A stretch of DNA of 64,000 nucleotides from Haliclona indistincta (Eukaryota > Porifera > Demospongiae > Haplosclerida > Chalinidae), in contig OZ024792.1 in the NCBI GenBank assembly GCA_964017065.1, positions 3,591,754 through 3,655,753 on the forward strand, read 5' to 3'. Position 1 is the stretch's first letter, and each line of letters starts with the position of its first letter. This document shows, in pieces, positions 22,534-35,900 of the stretch. The translations under genes were made by a program, and so were the position numbers. The notes below the pieces were generated by a model. It had not been told where the DNA came from and did no database searches. It saw nothing but the letters and a program-made list of their open reading frames with translations.

Positions 22534-25500
22534 TACCCCAGTGTTGCACTCTTGGGGTTTTGTGAATTCGCAGTGGGAACCCAGTTGTGCACCGTTGGGG
22601 TTTTGGAAATTCGCAGTGGGACCCCAGTGGTGCACCCTTGGGGTTTTGTGAATTCGCAGTGGGACCCCAGTGGTGCACCTTTGGGGTTTGTTTATTTGCG
22701 GTGGGACCCCAGTAGTGCACCGTTGGGGTTTTGTGAATTCGCAGTCCGACCCCAGTGGTGCACACTTGGGGTTTTGTTTATTCGCGGTGGGACCCCAGTA
22801 GTGCATCGTTGGGGTTTTGTTAATTCGCAGTGGGACCCCAGTGGTGCACCCTTGGGGTTTTGTGAATTCGCGGTGGGACCCCAGTGGTGCACCCTTGGGG
22901 TTTTTTAATTCGCAGTGGTACCCCAGTGGTGCACTCTTGGCGTTTTGTGAATTCGCAGTGGGACCCCAGTGGTGCAACCTTGGGGTTTTGTGAATTCGCG
23001 GTGGGACCCCAGTGGTGCACCCTTGGGGTTTTTAAATTCGCAGTGGTACCCCAGTAGTGCACTCTTGGGGTTTTGTGAATTCGCAGTGTGACCCTAGTTG
23101 TGCACCCTTGGGGTTTTGGAAATTCGCAGTGGGACCCCAGTGGTGCACCCTTGGGGTTTTGTGAATTCGCAGTGGGACCCCAGTGGTGCACCCTTCGGGT
23201 TTTGTGTATTCGCGATGGGAACCCAGTGGTGCACCCTTGGGGTTTGTTTATTCGCGGTGGGACCCCAGTAGTGCACCGTTGGGGTTTTGTGAATTCGCAG
23301 TCCGACCCCAGTGGTGCAAACTTGGGGTTTTGTTTATTCGCGGTGGGACCCCAGTAGTGCATCGTTGGGGTTGTGTGAATTCGCAGTGGGACCCCAGTGG
23401 TGCACCCTTGGGGTTTTGTGAATTCGCGGTGGGACCCCAGTGGTGCACCCTTGGGGTTTTTAAATTCGCAGTGGTACCCCAGTGGTGCACTCTTGGGGTT
23501 TTGTGAATTCGCAGTGGGACCCCAGTGGTGCACCCTTGGGGTTTTGTGAATTCGCGGTGGGACCCCAGTGGTGCACCCATGGGGTTTTGGATATTCGCAG
23601 TGGGACCCCAGCGGTGTACCCTTGGGGTTTTGTGAATTCGCAGTGGGACCCCAGTGGTGCACCCATGGGGTTTTGTGAATTCGCGGTGGGACCCCAGTGG
23701 TGCACCCTTGGGGTTTTTAAATTCGCAGTGGTACCCCAGTGGTGCACTCTTGGGGTTTTGTGAATTCGCAGTGGGACCCCAGTTGTGCACCCTTGGGGTT
23801 TTGGAAATTTGCAGTGGGACCCCAGTGGTGCACCCTTGGGGTTTTGTGAATTCGCGGTGGGACCCCAGTGGTGCACCCTTGGGGTTTTTAAATTCGCAGT
23901 GGTACCCCAGTGGAGCACTCTTGGGGTTTTGTGAATTCGCAGTGGGACCCCAGTTGTGCACCCTTGCGGTTTTGGAAATTCGCAGTCCGACCCCAGTGGT
24001 GCACCCTTGGGGTTTTGTGAATTCGCGGTGGGACTCCAGTGGTGCACCCTTGGGGTTTTGTGAATTCGCGGTGGGACCCCAGTGGTGCACCCTTGGGGTT
24101 TTTAAATTCGCAGTGGTACCCCAGTGGTGCACTCTTGGGGTTTTGTGAATTCGCAGTGGGACCCCAGTGGTGCACCCTTGGGGTTTTGTGAATTCGCGGT
24201 GGGACCCCAGTGGTGCACCCATGGGGTTTTGGAAATTCGCAGTGGGACCCCAGCGGTACAACCTTGGGGTTTTGTGAATTCGCAGTGGGACCCCAGTGGT
24301 GCACCCTTGGGGTTTTGTAAATTCGCGGTATGACCCCAATGGTGCACCCTTGGGGTTTTCTTTATTCGCGGTGGGACCCCGGTAGTGCACCCTTGGGGTT
24401 TTGTAAATTCGCAGTCCGACCCCAGTGGTGCACCCTCGGGGTTTTGTTTATTCGCTGTGGGACCCCAATAGTGCACCCTTGGTGTTTATTGAATTCGAGG
24501 TGGGAACCCAATGGTGAAACCTTAGGGTTTTATGAATTCGCGGTGGCGCCCAAATGGTGCACCCTTGGGTTTTGTGAATTTGCAGTGGGACCACAGTGGT
24601 GCACCCTTGGGGTTTCGCGGTGGGACCCCAGTGGTGCACCAATGGGGTTTTGGAAGTTCGCAGTGGGACCCCAGCGGTGCACCCTTGGGGTTTTGTGAAT
24701 TCGCAGTGGGACCCCAGTGGTGCACCCTTGGGGTTTTGTGAATTCGCGGTGGGACCCCAGTGGTGCACCCTTGGGGTTTTGTGAATTCGCTGTGGGACCC
24801 CAGTGGTACACCCTTCGGGTTTTCTGCATTCGCGATGGGACCCCAGTGGTGCACCCTTGGGGTTTTGGAAATTCGCAGTGGGACCCCAGTGGTGCACCCT
24901 TGGGGTTTTTAAATTCGCAGTGGTACACCAGTGGTGCACCCTTGGGGTTTTGTGAATTCGCTGTGGGACCCCAGTGGTACACCCTTCGGGTTTTCTGCAT
25001 TCGCGATGGGACCCCAGTGGTGCACCCTTGGGGTTTGTTTATTGGCGGTGGGAGCCCAGAAGTGCACCGTTGGGGTTTAGTGAATTCGCAGTCCGACCCC
25101 AGTGGTGCACACTTGGGGTTTTGTTTATTCGCGGTGGGACCCCAGTAGTGCATCGTTGGGGTTTTGTGAATTCGCAGTGGGACCCCAGTGGTGCACCCTT
25201 GGGGTTTTTTAATTCGCAGTGGTACCCCAGTGGTGCACTCTTGGGGTTTTGTGAATTCGCAGTGGGACCCCAGTGGTGCACCCTTGGGGTATTGAGAATT
25301 CGCGGTGGGACCCCAGTGGTGCACCCTTGGGGTTTTTAAATTCGCAGTGGTACCCCAGTGTTGCACTCTTGGGGTTTTGTGAATTCGCAGTGGGAACCCA
25401 GTTGTGCACCGTTGGGGTTTTTAAATTCGCAGTGGTACCCCAGTAGTGCACTCTTGGGGTTTTGTGAATTCGCAGTGTGACCCTAGTTGTGCACCCTTGG

Positions 25501-26404
25501 GGTTTTGGAAATTCGCAGTGGGACCCCAGTGGTGCACCCTTGGGGTTTTGTGAATTCGCAGTGGGACCCCAGTGGTGCACCCTTCGGGTTTTGTGCATTC
25601 GCGATGGGAACCCAGTGGTGCACCCTTGGGGTTTGTTTATTCGCGGTGGGACCCCAGTAGTGCACCGTTGGGGTTTTGTGAATTCGCAGTCCGACCCCAG
25701 TGGTGCACACTTGGGGTTTTGTTTATTCGCGGTGGGACCCCAGTAGTGCATCGTTGGGGTTGTGTGAATTCGCAGTGGGACCCCAGTGGTGCACCCTTGG
25801 GGTTTTGTGAATTCGCGGTGGGACCCCAGTGGTGCACCCTTGGGGTTTTTAAATTCGAAGTGGTACCCCAGTGGTGCACTCTTGGGGTTTTGTGAATTCG
25901 CAGTGGGACCCCAGTGGTGCACCCTTGGGGTTTTGTGAATTCGCGGTGGGACCCCAGTGGTGCACCCATGGGGTTTTGGATATTCGCAGTGGGACCCCAG
26001 CGGTGTACCCTTGGGGTTTTGTGAATTCGCAGTGGGACCCCAGTGGTGCACCCATGGGGTTTTGTGAATTCGCGGTGGGACCCCAGTGGTGCACCCTTGG
26101 GGTTTTTAAATTCGCAGTGGTACGCCAGTGGTGCACTCTTGGGGTTTTGTGAATTCCCAGTGGGACCCCAGTTGTGCACCATTGGGGTTTTGGAAATTCG
26201 CAGTGGGACCCCAGTGGTGCACCCTTGGGGTTTTGTGAATTCGCGGTGGGACCCCAGTGGTGCACCCTTGGGGTTTTTAAATTCGCAGTGGTACCCCAGT
26301 GGAGCACTCTTGGGGTTTTGTGAATTCGCGGTTGGACTCCAGTGGTGCACCCTTGGGGTTTTTAAATTCGCAGTGGTACCCCAGTGGTGCACTCTTGGGG
26401 TTTT

Positions 26405-26505
26405 GTGAATTCGCAGTGGGTTTTGTGAATTCGCAGTGGAAATTCGCAGTCCGACCCCAGTGGTGCACTCTTGGGGTTTTGTGAATTCGCAGTGTTTATT
26501 CGCGG
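26405..26505 (+). repeat. Cluster of truncated family A monomers
   Basis: Within 100 bases GAATTCGCAGTG is followed after only a few bases by TTTTGTGAATTC, then by GAAATTCGCAGTCC, then by GTTTATTCGCGG. Each short unit has lost its GGACCCC...GGTGCAC half. This looks like several internal deletions in one place, unlike the regular neighbourhood. Confidence 0.75.
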
Positions 26506-29500
26506 TGGGACCCCAGTAGTGCACCGTTGGGGTTTTGTGAATTCGCAGTCAGACCCCAGTGGTGCACACTTGGGGTTTTGTTTATTCGCGGTGGGACCCC
26601 AGTAGTGCATCGTTGGGGTTTGTGAATTCGCAGTGGGACCCCAGTGGTGCACCCATGGGGTTTTGTGAATTCGCGGTGGGACCCCAGTGGTGCACCCTTG
26701 GGGTTTTTAAATTCGCAGTGGTACCCCAGTGGTGCACTCTTGGGGTTTTGTGAATTCGCAGTGTGACCCTAGTTGTGCACCCTTGGGGTTTTGGAAATTC
26801 GCAGTGGGACCCCAGTGGTGCACCCTTGGGGTTTTGTGAATTCGCAGTGGGACCCAAGTGGTGCACCCTTCGGGTTTTGTGCATTCGCGATGGGAACCCA
26901 GTGGTGCACCCTTGGGGTTTGTTTATTCGCGGTGGGACCCCAGTAGTGCACCGTTGGGGTTTTGTGAATTCGCAGTCCGACCCCAGTGGTGCACACTTGG
27001 GGTTTTGTTTATTCGCGGTGGGACCCCAGTAGTGCATCGTTGGGGTTGTGTGAATTCGCAGTGGGACCCCAGTGGTGCACCCTTGGGGTTTTGTGAATTC
27101 GCGGTGGGACCCCAGTGGTGCACCCTTGGGGTTTTTAAATTCGCAGTGGTACCCCAGTGGTGCACTCTTGGGGTTTTGTGAATTCGCAGTGGGACCCCAG
27201 TGGTGCACCCTTGGGGTTTTGTGAATTCGCGGTGGGACCCCAGTGGTGCACCCATGGGGTTTTGGATATTCGCAGTGGGACCCCAGCGGTGTACCCTTGG
27301 GGTTTTGTGAATTCGCAGTGGGACCCCAGTGGTGCACCCATGGGGTTTTGTGAATTCGCGGTGGGACCCCAGTGGTGCACCCTTGGGGTTTTTAAATTCG
27401 CAGTGGTACCCTAGTGGTGCACTCTTGGGGTTTTGTGAATTCGCAGTGGGACCCCAGTTGTGCACCCTTGGGGTTTTGGAAATTCGCAGTGGGACCCCAG
27501 TGGTGCACCCTTGGGGTTTTGTGAATTCGCGGTGGGACCCCAGTGGTGCACCCTTGGGGTTTTTTAATTCGCAGTGGTACCCCAGTGGAGCACTCTTGGG
27601 GTTTTGTGAATTCGCAGTGGGACCCCAGTTGTGCACCCTTGGGGTTTTGGAAATTCGCAGTCCGACCCCAGTGGTGCACCCTTGGGGTTTTGTGAATTCG
27701 CGGTGGGACTCCAGTGGTGCACCCTTGGGGTTTTTAAATTCGCAGTGGTACCCCAGTGGTGCACTCTTGGGGTTTTGTGAATTCGCAGTGGGACCCCAGT
27801 GGTGCACCCTTGGGGTTTGTTTATTCGCGGTGGGACCCCAGTAGTGCACCGTTGGGGTTTTGTGAATTCGCAGTCCGACCCCAGTGGTGCACACTTGGGG
27901 TTTTGTTTTTTCGCCGTGGGACCCCAGTAGTGCATCGTTGGGGTTTGTGAATTCGCAGTGGGACCCCAGTGGTGCACCCTTGGGGTTTTGTGAATTCGCG
28001 GTGGGACCCCAGTGGTGCACCCTTGGGGTTTTTAAATTCGCAGTGGTACCCCAGTGGTGCACTCTTGGGGTTTTGTGAATTCGCAGTGGGACCCCAGTGG
28101 TGCACCCTTGGGGTTTTGTGAATTCGCGGTGGGACCCCATTGGTGCACCCATGGGGTTTTGGAAATTCGCAGTGGGACCCCAGCGGTACAACCTTGGGGT
28201 TTTGTGAATTCGCAGTGGGACCCCAGTGGTGCACCCTTGGGGTTTTGTGAATTCGCAGTATGACCCCAATGGTGCACCCTTGGGGTTTTGTGAATTCCCG
28301 GTTGGACCCAAATGGTGCACCATTGGGGTTTTGTGAATTCGCGTTGAGACCCCAATGGTGCACCCTTGGGGTTATGTGAATTCGCGGTGTGATTCCAGTA
28401 GTGCACCCTTGGGGTTTTGTTAATTCACAGTTGGACCCCAGTGGTGCACCCTTGGGGTTTTCTTTATCCGCGGTGGGACCCCGGTAGTGCACCCTTGGGG
28501 TTTTGTAAATTCGCAGTCCGACCCCAGTGGTGCACCCTCGGGGTTTTGTTTATTCGCTGTGTGACCCCAATAGTGCACCCTTGGGGTTTATTGAATTCGA
28601 GGTGGGACCCCAATGGTGAAACCTTAGGGTTTTATGAATTCGCGGTGGCGCCCAAATGGTGCACCCTTGGGTTTTGTGAATTTGCAGTGGGACCACAGTG
28701 GTGCACCCTTGGGGTTTCGCGGTGGGACCCCAGTGGTGCACCAATGGGGTTTTGGAAGTTCGCAGTGGGACCCCAGCGGTGCACCCTTGGGGTTTTGTGA
28801 ATTCGCAGTGGGACCCCAGTGGTGCACCCTTGGGGTTTTGTGAATTCGCGGTGGGACCCCAGTGGTGCACCCTTGGGGTTTTTAAATTCGCAGTGGTACA
28901 CCAGTGGTGCACTCTTGGGGTTTTGTGAATTCGCAGTGGGACCACAGTTGTGCACCCTTGGGGTTTTTAAATTCGCAGTGGGACCCCAGTGGTGCTACCT
29001 TGGGGTTTTGTGAATTCGCGGTGGGACCCCAGTGGTGCACCCTTGGGGTTTTTAAATTCGCTGTGGTACCCCAGTGGTGCACTCTTGGGGTTTTGTGAAT
29101 TCGCAGTGGGACCCCAGTGGTGCACCCTTCGGGTTTTGTGCATTCGCGATGGGACCCCAGTGGTGCACCCTTGGGGTTTGTTTATTCGCGGTGGGACCCC
29201 AGTAGTGCACCGTTGGGGTTTTGTGAATTCGCAGTCCGACCCCAGTGGTGCACACTTGGGGTTTTGTTTATTCGCGGTGGGACCCCAGTAGTGCATCGTT
29301 GGGGTTTTGTGAATTCGCAGTGGGACCCCAGTGGTGGCACACTTGGGGTTTTGTTTATTCGCGGTGGGACCCCAGTAGTGCATCGTTGGGGTTTTGTGAA
29401 TTCGCAGTGGGACCCCAGTGGTGCACCCTTGGGGTTTTGTCAATTCGCGGTCGGACCCCAGTGGTGCACCCTTGGGGTTTTTAAATTCGCAGTGGGACCC

Positions 29501-32500
29501 CAGTGGTGCTACCTTGGGGTTTTGTGAATTCGCGGTGGGACCCCAGTGGTGCACCCTTGGGGTTTTGTGAATTCGCGGTGGGACCCCAGTGGTGCACACT
29601 TGGGGTTTTTTAATTCGCAGTGGTACCCCAGTGGTGCACTCTTGGGGTTTTGTGAATTCGCCGTGGGACCCCAGTGGTGCACCCTTGGGGTTTTGTGAAT
29701 TCGCAGTGGGACCCCGGTGGTGCACCGTTCGGGTTTTGTGAATTGCGATGGGACCCCAGTGGTGCACCCTTGGGGTTTGTTTATTCGCGGTGGGACCCCA
29801 GTAGTGCATCGTTGGGGTTTTGTGAATTCGCAGTGGGACCCCAGTGGTGCAACCTTGGGGTATTGAGAATTCGCGGTGGGACCCCAGTGGTGCACCCTTG
29901 GGGTTTTTTAATTCGCAGTGGTACCCCAGTGTTGCACTCTTGGGGTTTTGTGAATTCGCAGTGGGACCCCAGTTGTGCACCGTTGGGGTTTTGGAAATTC
30001 GCAGTGGGACCCCAGTGGTGCACCCTTGGGGTTTTGCGAATTCGCAGTGGGACCCCAGTGGTGCACCCTTCGGGTTATTGTGAATTCGCGATGAGACCCC
30101 AGTAGTGCACCTTTGGGGTTTGTTTATTCGCGGTGGGACCCCAGTAGTGCACCGTTGGGGTTTTGTGAATTCGCAGTCCGACCCCAGTGGTGCACACTTG
30201 GGGTTTTGTTTATTCGCGGTGGGACCCCAGTAGTGCATCGTTGGGGTTTTGTTAATTCGCAGTGGGACCCCAGTGGTGCACCCTTGGGGTTTTCTGAATT
30301 CGCGGTGGGACCCCAGTGGTGCACCCTTGGGGTTTTTAAATTCGCAGTGGTACCCCAGTGGTGCACTCTTGGCGTTTTGTGAATTCGCAGTGGGACCCCA
30401 GTGGTGCACCCTTGGGGTTTTGTGAATTCGCGGTGGGACCCCAGTGGTGCACCCTTGGGGTTTTTTAATTCGCAGTGGTACCCCAGTGGTGCACTCTTGG
30501 GGTTTTGTGAATTCGCAGTGTGACCCTAGTTGTGCACCCTTGGGGTTTTGGAAATTCGCAGTGGGACCCCAGTGGTGCACCCTTGGGGTTGGTGAATTCG
30601 CAGTGGGACCCCAGTGGCGCACCCTTCGGGTTTTGTGCATTCGCGATGGGAACCCAGTGGTGCACCCTTGGGGTTTGTTTATTCGCGGTGGGACCCCAGT
30701 AGTGCACCGTTGGGGTTTTGTGAATTCGCAGTCCGACCCCAGTGGTGCACACTTGGGGTTTTGTTTATTCGCGGTGGGACCCCAGTAGTGCATCGTTGGG
30801 GTTGTGTGAATTCGCAGTGGGACCCCAGTGGTGCACCCTTGGGGTTTTGTGAATTCGCGGTGGGACCCCAGTGGTGCACCCTTGGGGTTTTTAAATTCGC
30901 AGTGGTACCCCAGTGGTGCACTCTTGGGGTTTTGTGAATTCGCAGTGGGACCCCAGTGGTGCACCATTGGGGTTTTGTGAATTCGCGGTGGGACCCCAGT
31001 GGTGCACCCATGGGGTTTTGGATATTCGCAGTGGGACCCCAGCGGTGTACCCTTGGGGTTTTGTGAATTCGCAGTGGGACCCCAGTGGTGCACCCATGGG
31101 GTTTTGTGAATTCGCGGTGGGACCCCAGTAGTGCACCCTTGGGGTTTTTAAATTCGCAGTGGTACCCCAGTGGTGCACTCTTGGGGTTTTGTGAATTCGC
31201 AGTGGGACCCCAGTTGTGCACCCTTGGGGTTTTGGAAATTCGCAGTGGGACCCCAGTGGTGCACCCTTGGGGTTTTTTTGAATTCGCGGTGGGACCCCAG
31301 TGGTGCACCCTTGCGGTTTTTAAATTCGCAGTGGTACCCCAGTGGAGCACTCTTGGGGTTTTGTGAATTCGCAGTGGGACCCCAGTTGTGCACCCTTGGG
31401 GTTTTGGAAATTCGCAGTCCGAGCCCAGTGGTGCACCCTTGGGGTTTTGTGAATTCGCGGTGGGACTCCAGTGGTGCACCCTTGGGGTTTTTTAATTCGC
31501 AGTGGTACCCCAGTGGTGCACTCTTGGGGTTTTGTGAATTCGCAGTGGGACCCCAGTGGTGCACCCTTGGGGTTTGTTTATTCGCGGTGGGACCCCAGTA
31601 GTGCACCGTTGGGGTTTTGTGAATTCGCAGTCCGACCCCAGTGGTGCACACTTGGGGTTTTGTTTATTCGCGGTGGGACCCCAGTAGTGCATCGTTGGGG
31701 TTTTGTGAATTCGCAGTGGGAACCCAGTGGTGCACCCTTGGGGTTTTGTGAATTCGCGGTGGGACCCCAGTGGTGCACCCTTGGGGTTTTTTAATTCGCA
31801 GTGGTACCCCAGTGGTGCACTCTTGGGGTTTTGTGAATTCGCAGTGGGACCCCAGTGGTGCACCCTTGGGGTATTGAGAATTCGCGGTGGGACCCCAGTG
31901 GTGCACCCTTGGGGTTTTTAAATTCGCAGTGGTACCCCAGTGTTGCACTCTTTGGGTTTTGTGAATTCGCAGTGGGACCCCAGTTGTGCACCGTTGGGGT
32001 TTTGGAAATTCGCAGTGGGACCCCAGTGGTGCACCCTTGGGGTTTTGTGAATTCGCAGTGGGACACCAGTGGTGCACCCTTCGGGTTATTGTGAATTCGC
32101 GATGGGACCCCAATGGTGCACCTTTGGGGTTTGTTTATTCGCGGTGGGACCCCAGTAGTGCACCGTTGGGGTTTTGTGAATTCGCAGTCCGACCCCAGTG
32201 GTGCACCCTTGGGGTTTTGTGAATTCGCGGTGGGACCCCAGTGGTGCATCCTTGGGGTTTTTAAATTCGCAGTGGTACCCCAGTGGTGCACTCTTGGCGT
32301 TTTGTGAATTCGCAGTGGGACCCCAGTGGTGCACCCTTGGGGTTTTGTGAATTCGCGGTGGGACCCCAGTGGTGCACCCTTGGGGTTTTTAATTCGCAGT
32401 GGTACCCCAGTGGTGCACTCTTGGGGTTTTGTGAATTCGCAGTGTGACCCTAGTTGTGCACCCTTGGGGTTTTGGAAATTCGCAGTGGGACCCCAGTGGT

Positions 32501-32669
32501 GCACCCTTGGGGTTTTGTGAATTCGCAGTGGGACCCCAGTGGTGCACCCTTCGGGTTTTGTGCATTCGCGATGGGAACCCAGTGGTGCACCCTTGGGGTT
32601 TGTTTATTCGCGGTGGGACCCAAGTAGTGCACCGTAGGGGTTTTGTGAATTCGCAGTCCGACCCCAGTG

Positions 32670-32674
32670 GTGCA
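32670..32674. repeat. Target-site duplication, left copy (GTGCA)
   Basis: GTGCA directly before the 5' LTR is repeated directly after the 3' LTR (37,113-37,117). Removing the element plus one copy restores a normal monomer (TCCGACCCCAGTGGTGCA joined to CACTTGGGG), as seen at about 26,980. Confidence 0.96.
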
Positions 32675-32920
32675 TGTGGTGACTCTGTTAATGTGACTCT
32701 GTTATTTGTGTTGATTAGTTGTGTTTTGTAATATCTCTCATGAGAACAGTCTTTGTGTTAATTTATGTCTAATGTGTAGAATGCTGACTGTCTGTCTGTC
32801 TGTTCATTTCACACTGTTCTCCCTATTTAAGCCCTGGTAGTTTTTGTACATTTTTAGTTCAGTTCTTGGTTTGTACTTGCATTGTTGAGTTAATACAAAT
32901 ATTTTAAGTACGATATCACA
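32675..32920 (+). repeat. 5' LTR (246 bp)
   Basis: Starts TGTGGTGACTCTG and ends GATATCACA. I compared it by eye with 36,867-37,112 and found no difference. It contains a doubled TGACTCTGTTA near its start and a short CTGT microsatellite near 32,788. As in other LTR elements it should hold the promoter and set the RNA start. The U3/R/U5 limits cannot be placed from sequence alone. Confidence 0.96.
32824..32831 (+). promoter_or_regulatory. Candidate TATA box of the 5' LTR
   Basis: TATTTAAG lies 150 bp into the 246-bp LTR, followed by GC-richer sequence. This is a usual place for the core promoter of an LTR. The motif match is imperfect and no start site can be seen. The identical copy in the 3' LTR is at 37,016-37,023. 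Confidence 0.5.
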
Positions 32921-32922
32921 TT

Positions 32923-32940
32923 TGGCGACGAGAGTAAAGA
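32923..32940 (+). other. Primer-binding site for minus-strand DNA synthesis
   Basis: TGGCGACGAGAGTAAAGA begins two bases after the LTR. It starts with TGG, the complement of the universal CCA end of tRNA, which is how reverse transcription is primed in this class. Which tRNA it matches cannot be decided by eye. Confidence 0.8.
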
Positions 32941-32950
32941 ACTCACAGCT

Positions 32951-35900
32951 ATGGCTGCAGTTTATGGAAAGCTACAGGAATTTCAACCTGAATCAGAGTC
33001 AATCAAGGCCTACCTGGAAAGAGTGACACTGTACTTCAAGGCTAATACCATCGATGACGACAAGAAAGTACCAATACTACTGAGTTCCATAGGATCATCG
33101 ACGTACGCCACTCTTAGTGATCTCCTCGCACCAGATACCCCAGGAACTAAGTCCTTCGAAGAAATTTCAACAAAGTTGAATGACCATTTTCTGCCCAAAA
33201 GATCGACCATAGCAGAGAGATTTCAATTCCACAAGCGAAATCAAGAAGTAGGCGAAAGTGTAGCCGAGTACGACGCCGCGCTGAGGAAGTTGGCAGTCAA
33301 CTGCAAATTTGGCACCGTGCTACAGGAGACGCTACGTGATCGTTTTGTGTGTGGTCTACGACACGAAGCTATCCAACGCCGACTACTGTCTGAAACAGCA
33401 TTAACGTACGCCAAGGCAATTGAGACAGCCAGAGCTATGGAAGCTGCTGACCAAGACACCCGAGCCTTCAAAAGACCAGACTTATCAGTGCACAAGCTGA
33501 GTAAAGGTCGTTTTCAGAAGAGCAAACCGCAGACAAGCACTACCAAGCACAATCGTGATCAGCAACAACCTTGCTACAGATGTGGACGCTCAAACCATGG
33601 TTCAAGCGAGTGCAAATTTAAAGATGCTCAATGCCACGCCTGCGGAAAGACAGGACACATTGCATCGGTTTGCCGCTCAAAGGCCTCCTCCGTTTCCAAG
33701 AAACAAAAGTCGAAGACGCACCTCGTACAGAATGCTGAACAGTCTTCAGAGGAGAGCAGTGATGAAGGTTTCAAAATACACAACCTGGTCAAGCGATCAC
33801 CTGACCCTATAGTAGTCCAGTTGCAACTCAACGGAAAATTTCTCGACATGGAAGTCGACACTGGAGCAGCTCTATCAGTGATATCCGAAGCAACTAGACG
33901 TGACGTATTCCCCAATGACACATTGCATCCTTCCAATCTGATCCTCAAGACATACACTAACGAACGAATGGAAGTTACTGGTACTCTCAACATGCGAGTC
34001 AGATATGGAAATCAGAAACAGAAGCTAGTACTCGTAGTGGTCGCTGGTGATGGACCAAGTCTTCTGGGAAGAAATTGGCTCAAGTACCTACGCCTGGACT
34101 GGAGCAACATTTTTGCAGTACGTGCAGCAAGAATATCACTAGTGGACGACCTACTTGAGAAGCACAAACCACTATTCTCAGATGAACTGGGGAGTGTCAA
34201 GCCATTCACAGCCTCACTTCAAATACAATCTGATGCTACCCCTCGCTTCTTCAAGCCAAGACCAGTACCTTATGCAATCAAAGAAGCAGTTAGCCAAGAA
34301 ATCAGTCGTCTGGAGGAACAGGGGATCATCTCACCAGTCTCACATAGTCAATGGGCTGCCCCAATTGTAGTAGTTCCAAAGAAAGATGGACGTTTCAGAC
34401 TCTGCGGAGACTACAAAGTAACTGTGAACCAAGCGATGAATGTGGAAGAGTACCCTTTGCCGACACCTGAAGAATTATTCTCGACACTGTCTGGAGGAAA
34501 AATCTTCTCGAAATTGGATCTTTCTCAAGCTTACCTCCAAATCCCAGTGGATGAGTCATCAAAACCCTATCTGACAGTCAACACGCAGCGAGGACTCTAC
34601 GTCTACAACCGTCTTCCATTTGGAGTCGCATCTGCACCTGCTATATTTCAGAGAATCATGGACACTGTGCTGCAAGGAATCGACGGAGTAGCATGCTACA
34701 TTGACGACATCCTCGTTAGCAGTCCAGATGAAGAGAGCCACAGACGAAGTCTACAGGAAGTGTTCACTCGTCTTGAGAATCATGGGTTCCGACTCAAGAG
34801 AAGTAAGTGTGAATTTTTGTTGACCAGTATTGAGTACTTGGGTCATAGAGTCGATGAGCATGGCATACACCCACTATCATCTAAGGTAGAAGCTATTGTG
34901 AATGCACCTGCCCCTGAGAATGTGCAACAGCTTCGGTCATTCTTAGGATTAGTGAATTACTATGGAAAGTTCATACCCAATCTAGCCTCCCGATTACATC
35001 CCTTGAATGCCTTACTTTCTGCTCGTCAGAAATGGAATTGGTCCAAAGAATGTACTAGAGCATTTGAAGATGTTAAAGAGCAAATTGTGTCAGCAGGTGT
35101 ACTAACTCATTACAATCCTAAGCTTCCTATCACACTAGCAGCAGATGCTTCAGCATATGGTGTAGGAGCAGTGATTTCTCATGTGCTACCAGATGGTAGT
35201 GAACATCCCATAGCATTTGCCTCACGCACTCTGACCACTAGTGAACGCAACTACGCCCAGATTGAGAAAGAAGCTTTGTCTTTAATCTTTGGCATCAAGA
35301 AGTTCCACAGGTTTCTGTATGGACGCAAGTTCCTCCTGATAACGGATCACAAACCGCTGGTGGCAATTCTGGGACCCAAGAAAGGGATACCGTCGTTGGC
35401 AGCAGCTCGACTGCAGCGATGGGCTGTGATTCTGTCAGCATACAACTATGACATCAAATACAAGTCCACTGATGATCATGGGAACGCTGATGGACTCTCA
35501 CGGTTACCACTGCCACAAACAAGTCCTACTTGTGACACAAATAATGCTATCTCCACATTTAACATAGGTCAAGTTCAAGCTCTTCCTGTAACCTTTCAAG
35601 AGATCCAACAAGCAACTCGGCGAGACGCGTCACTGAGTAAAGTTTTGCAATACGTCCAACAAGGTTGGCCAGGACAAGTGGACAGAGAGCTACAGACCTT
35701 CTTCGACAGACAGACCGAACTGAGCACAGAGAATGATTGCCTATTGTGGGGAATAAGAGTTGTCGTTCCAGAGAGCCTTCAACGCAGAGTACTAGATTCT
35801 CTTCATGCCAATCACTCAGGTATTACTCGAATGAAAGCCACTGCACGCAGTCATTTTTGGTGGAAAGGACTAGATGGAGACATCGAATCAATGGGAAAAT

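Larger units (their letters stand above)
4528..32674 (+). repeat. Family A satellite, homogenised core with higher-order repeats
   Basis: 28 kb of unbroken + orientation monomers, nearly all 42-44 bp. Almost every monomer holds an EcoRI site (GAATTC) and an ApaLI site (GTGCAC). The monomer types listed for 2,221-3,995 recur in a long fixed order, giving multi-kilobase duplications (separate entries). The - strand consensus has no stop codon in any frame, so long reading frames (up to 708 codons at 28,967-31,093) are produced by the repeat and are not genes. No other sequence is inserted before the retrotransposon. Confidence 0.95.

Noticed and set aside
28967..31093. 708-codon open reading frame on the - strand, and dozens of similar frames on both strands
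   Set aside because: They translate the 43-bp satellite in rotating phases. All three frames and much of the other strand are equally open, 42- and 44-bp monomers shift the frame freely, and there is no start context, domain or codon bias. These are repeat artefacts, not genes.
4528..32674. Regular short repeats that might suggest a CRISPR array
   Set aside because: Monomers are directly adjacent with no unique spacers, there are no cas genes, and the surrounding sequence is eukaryotic.
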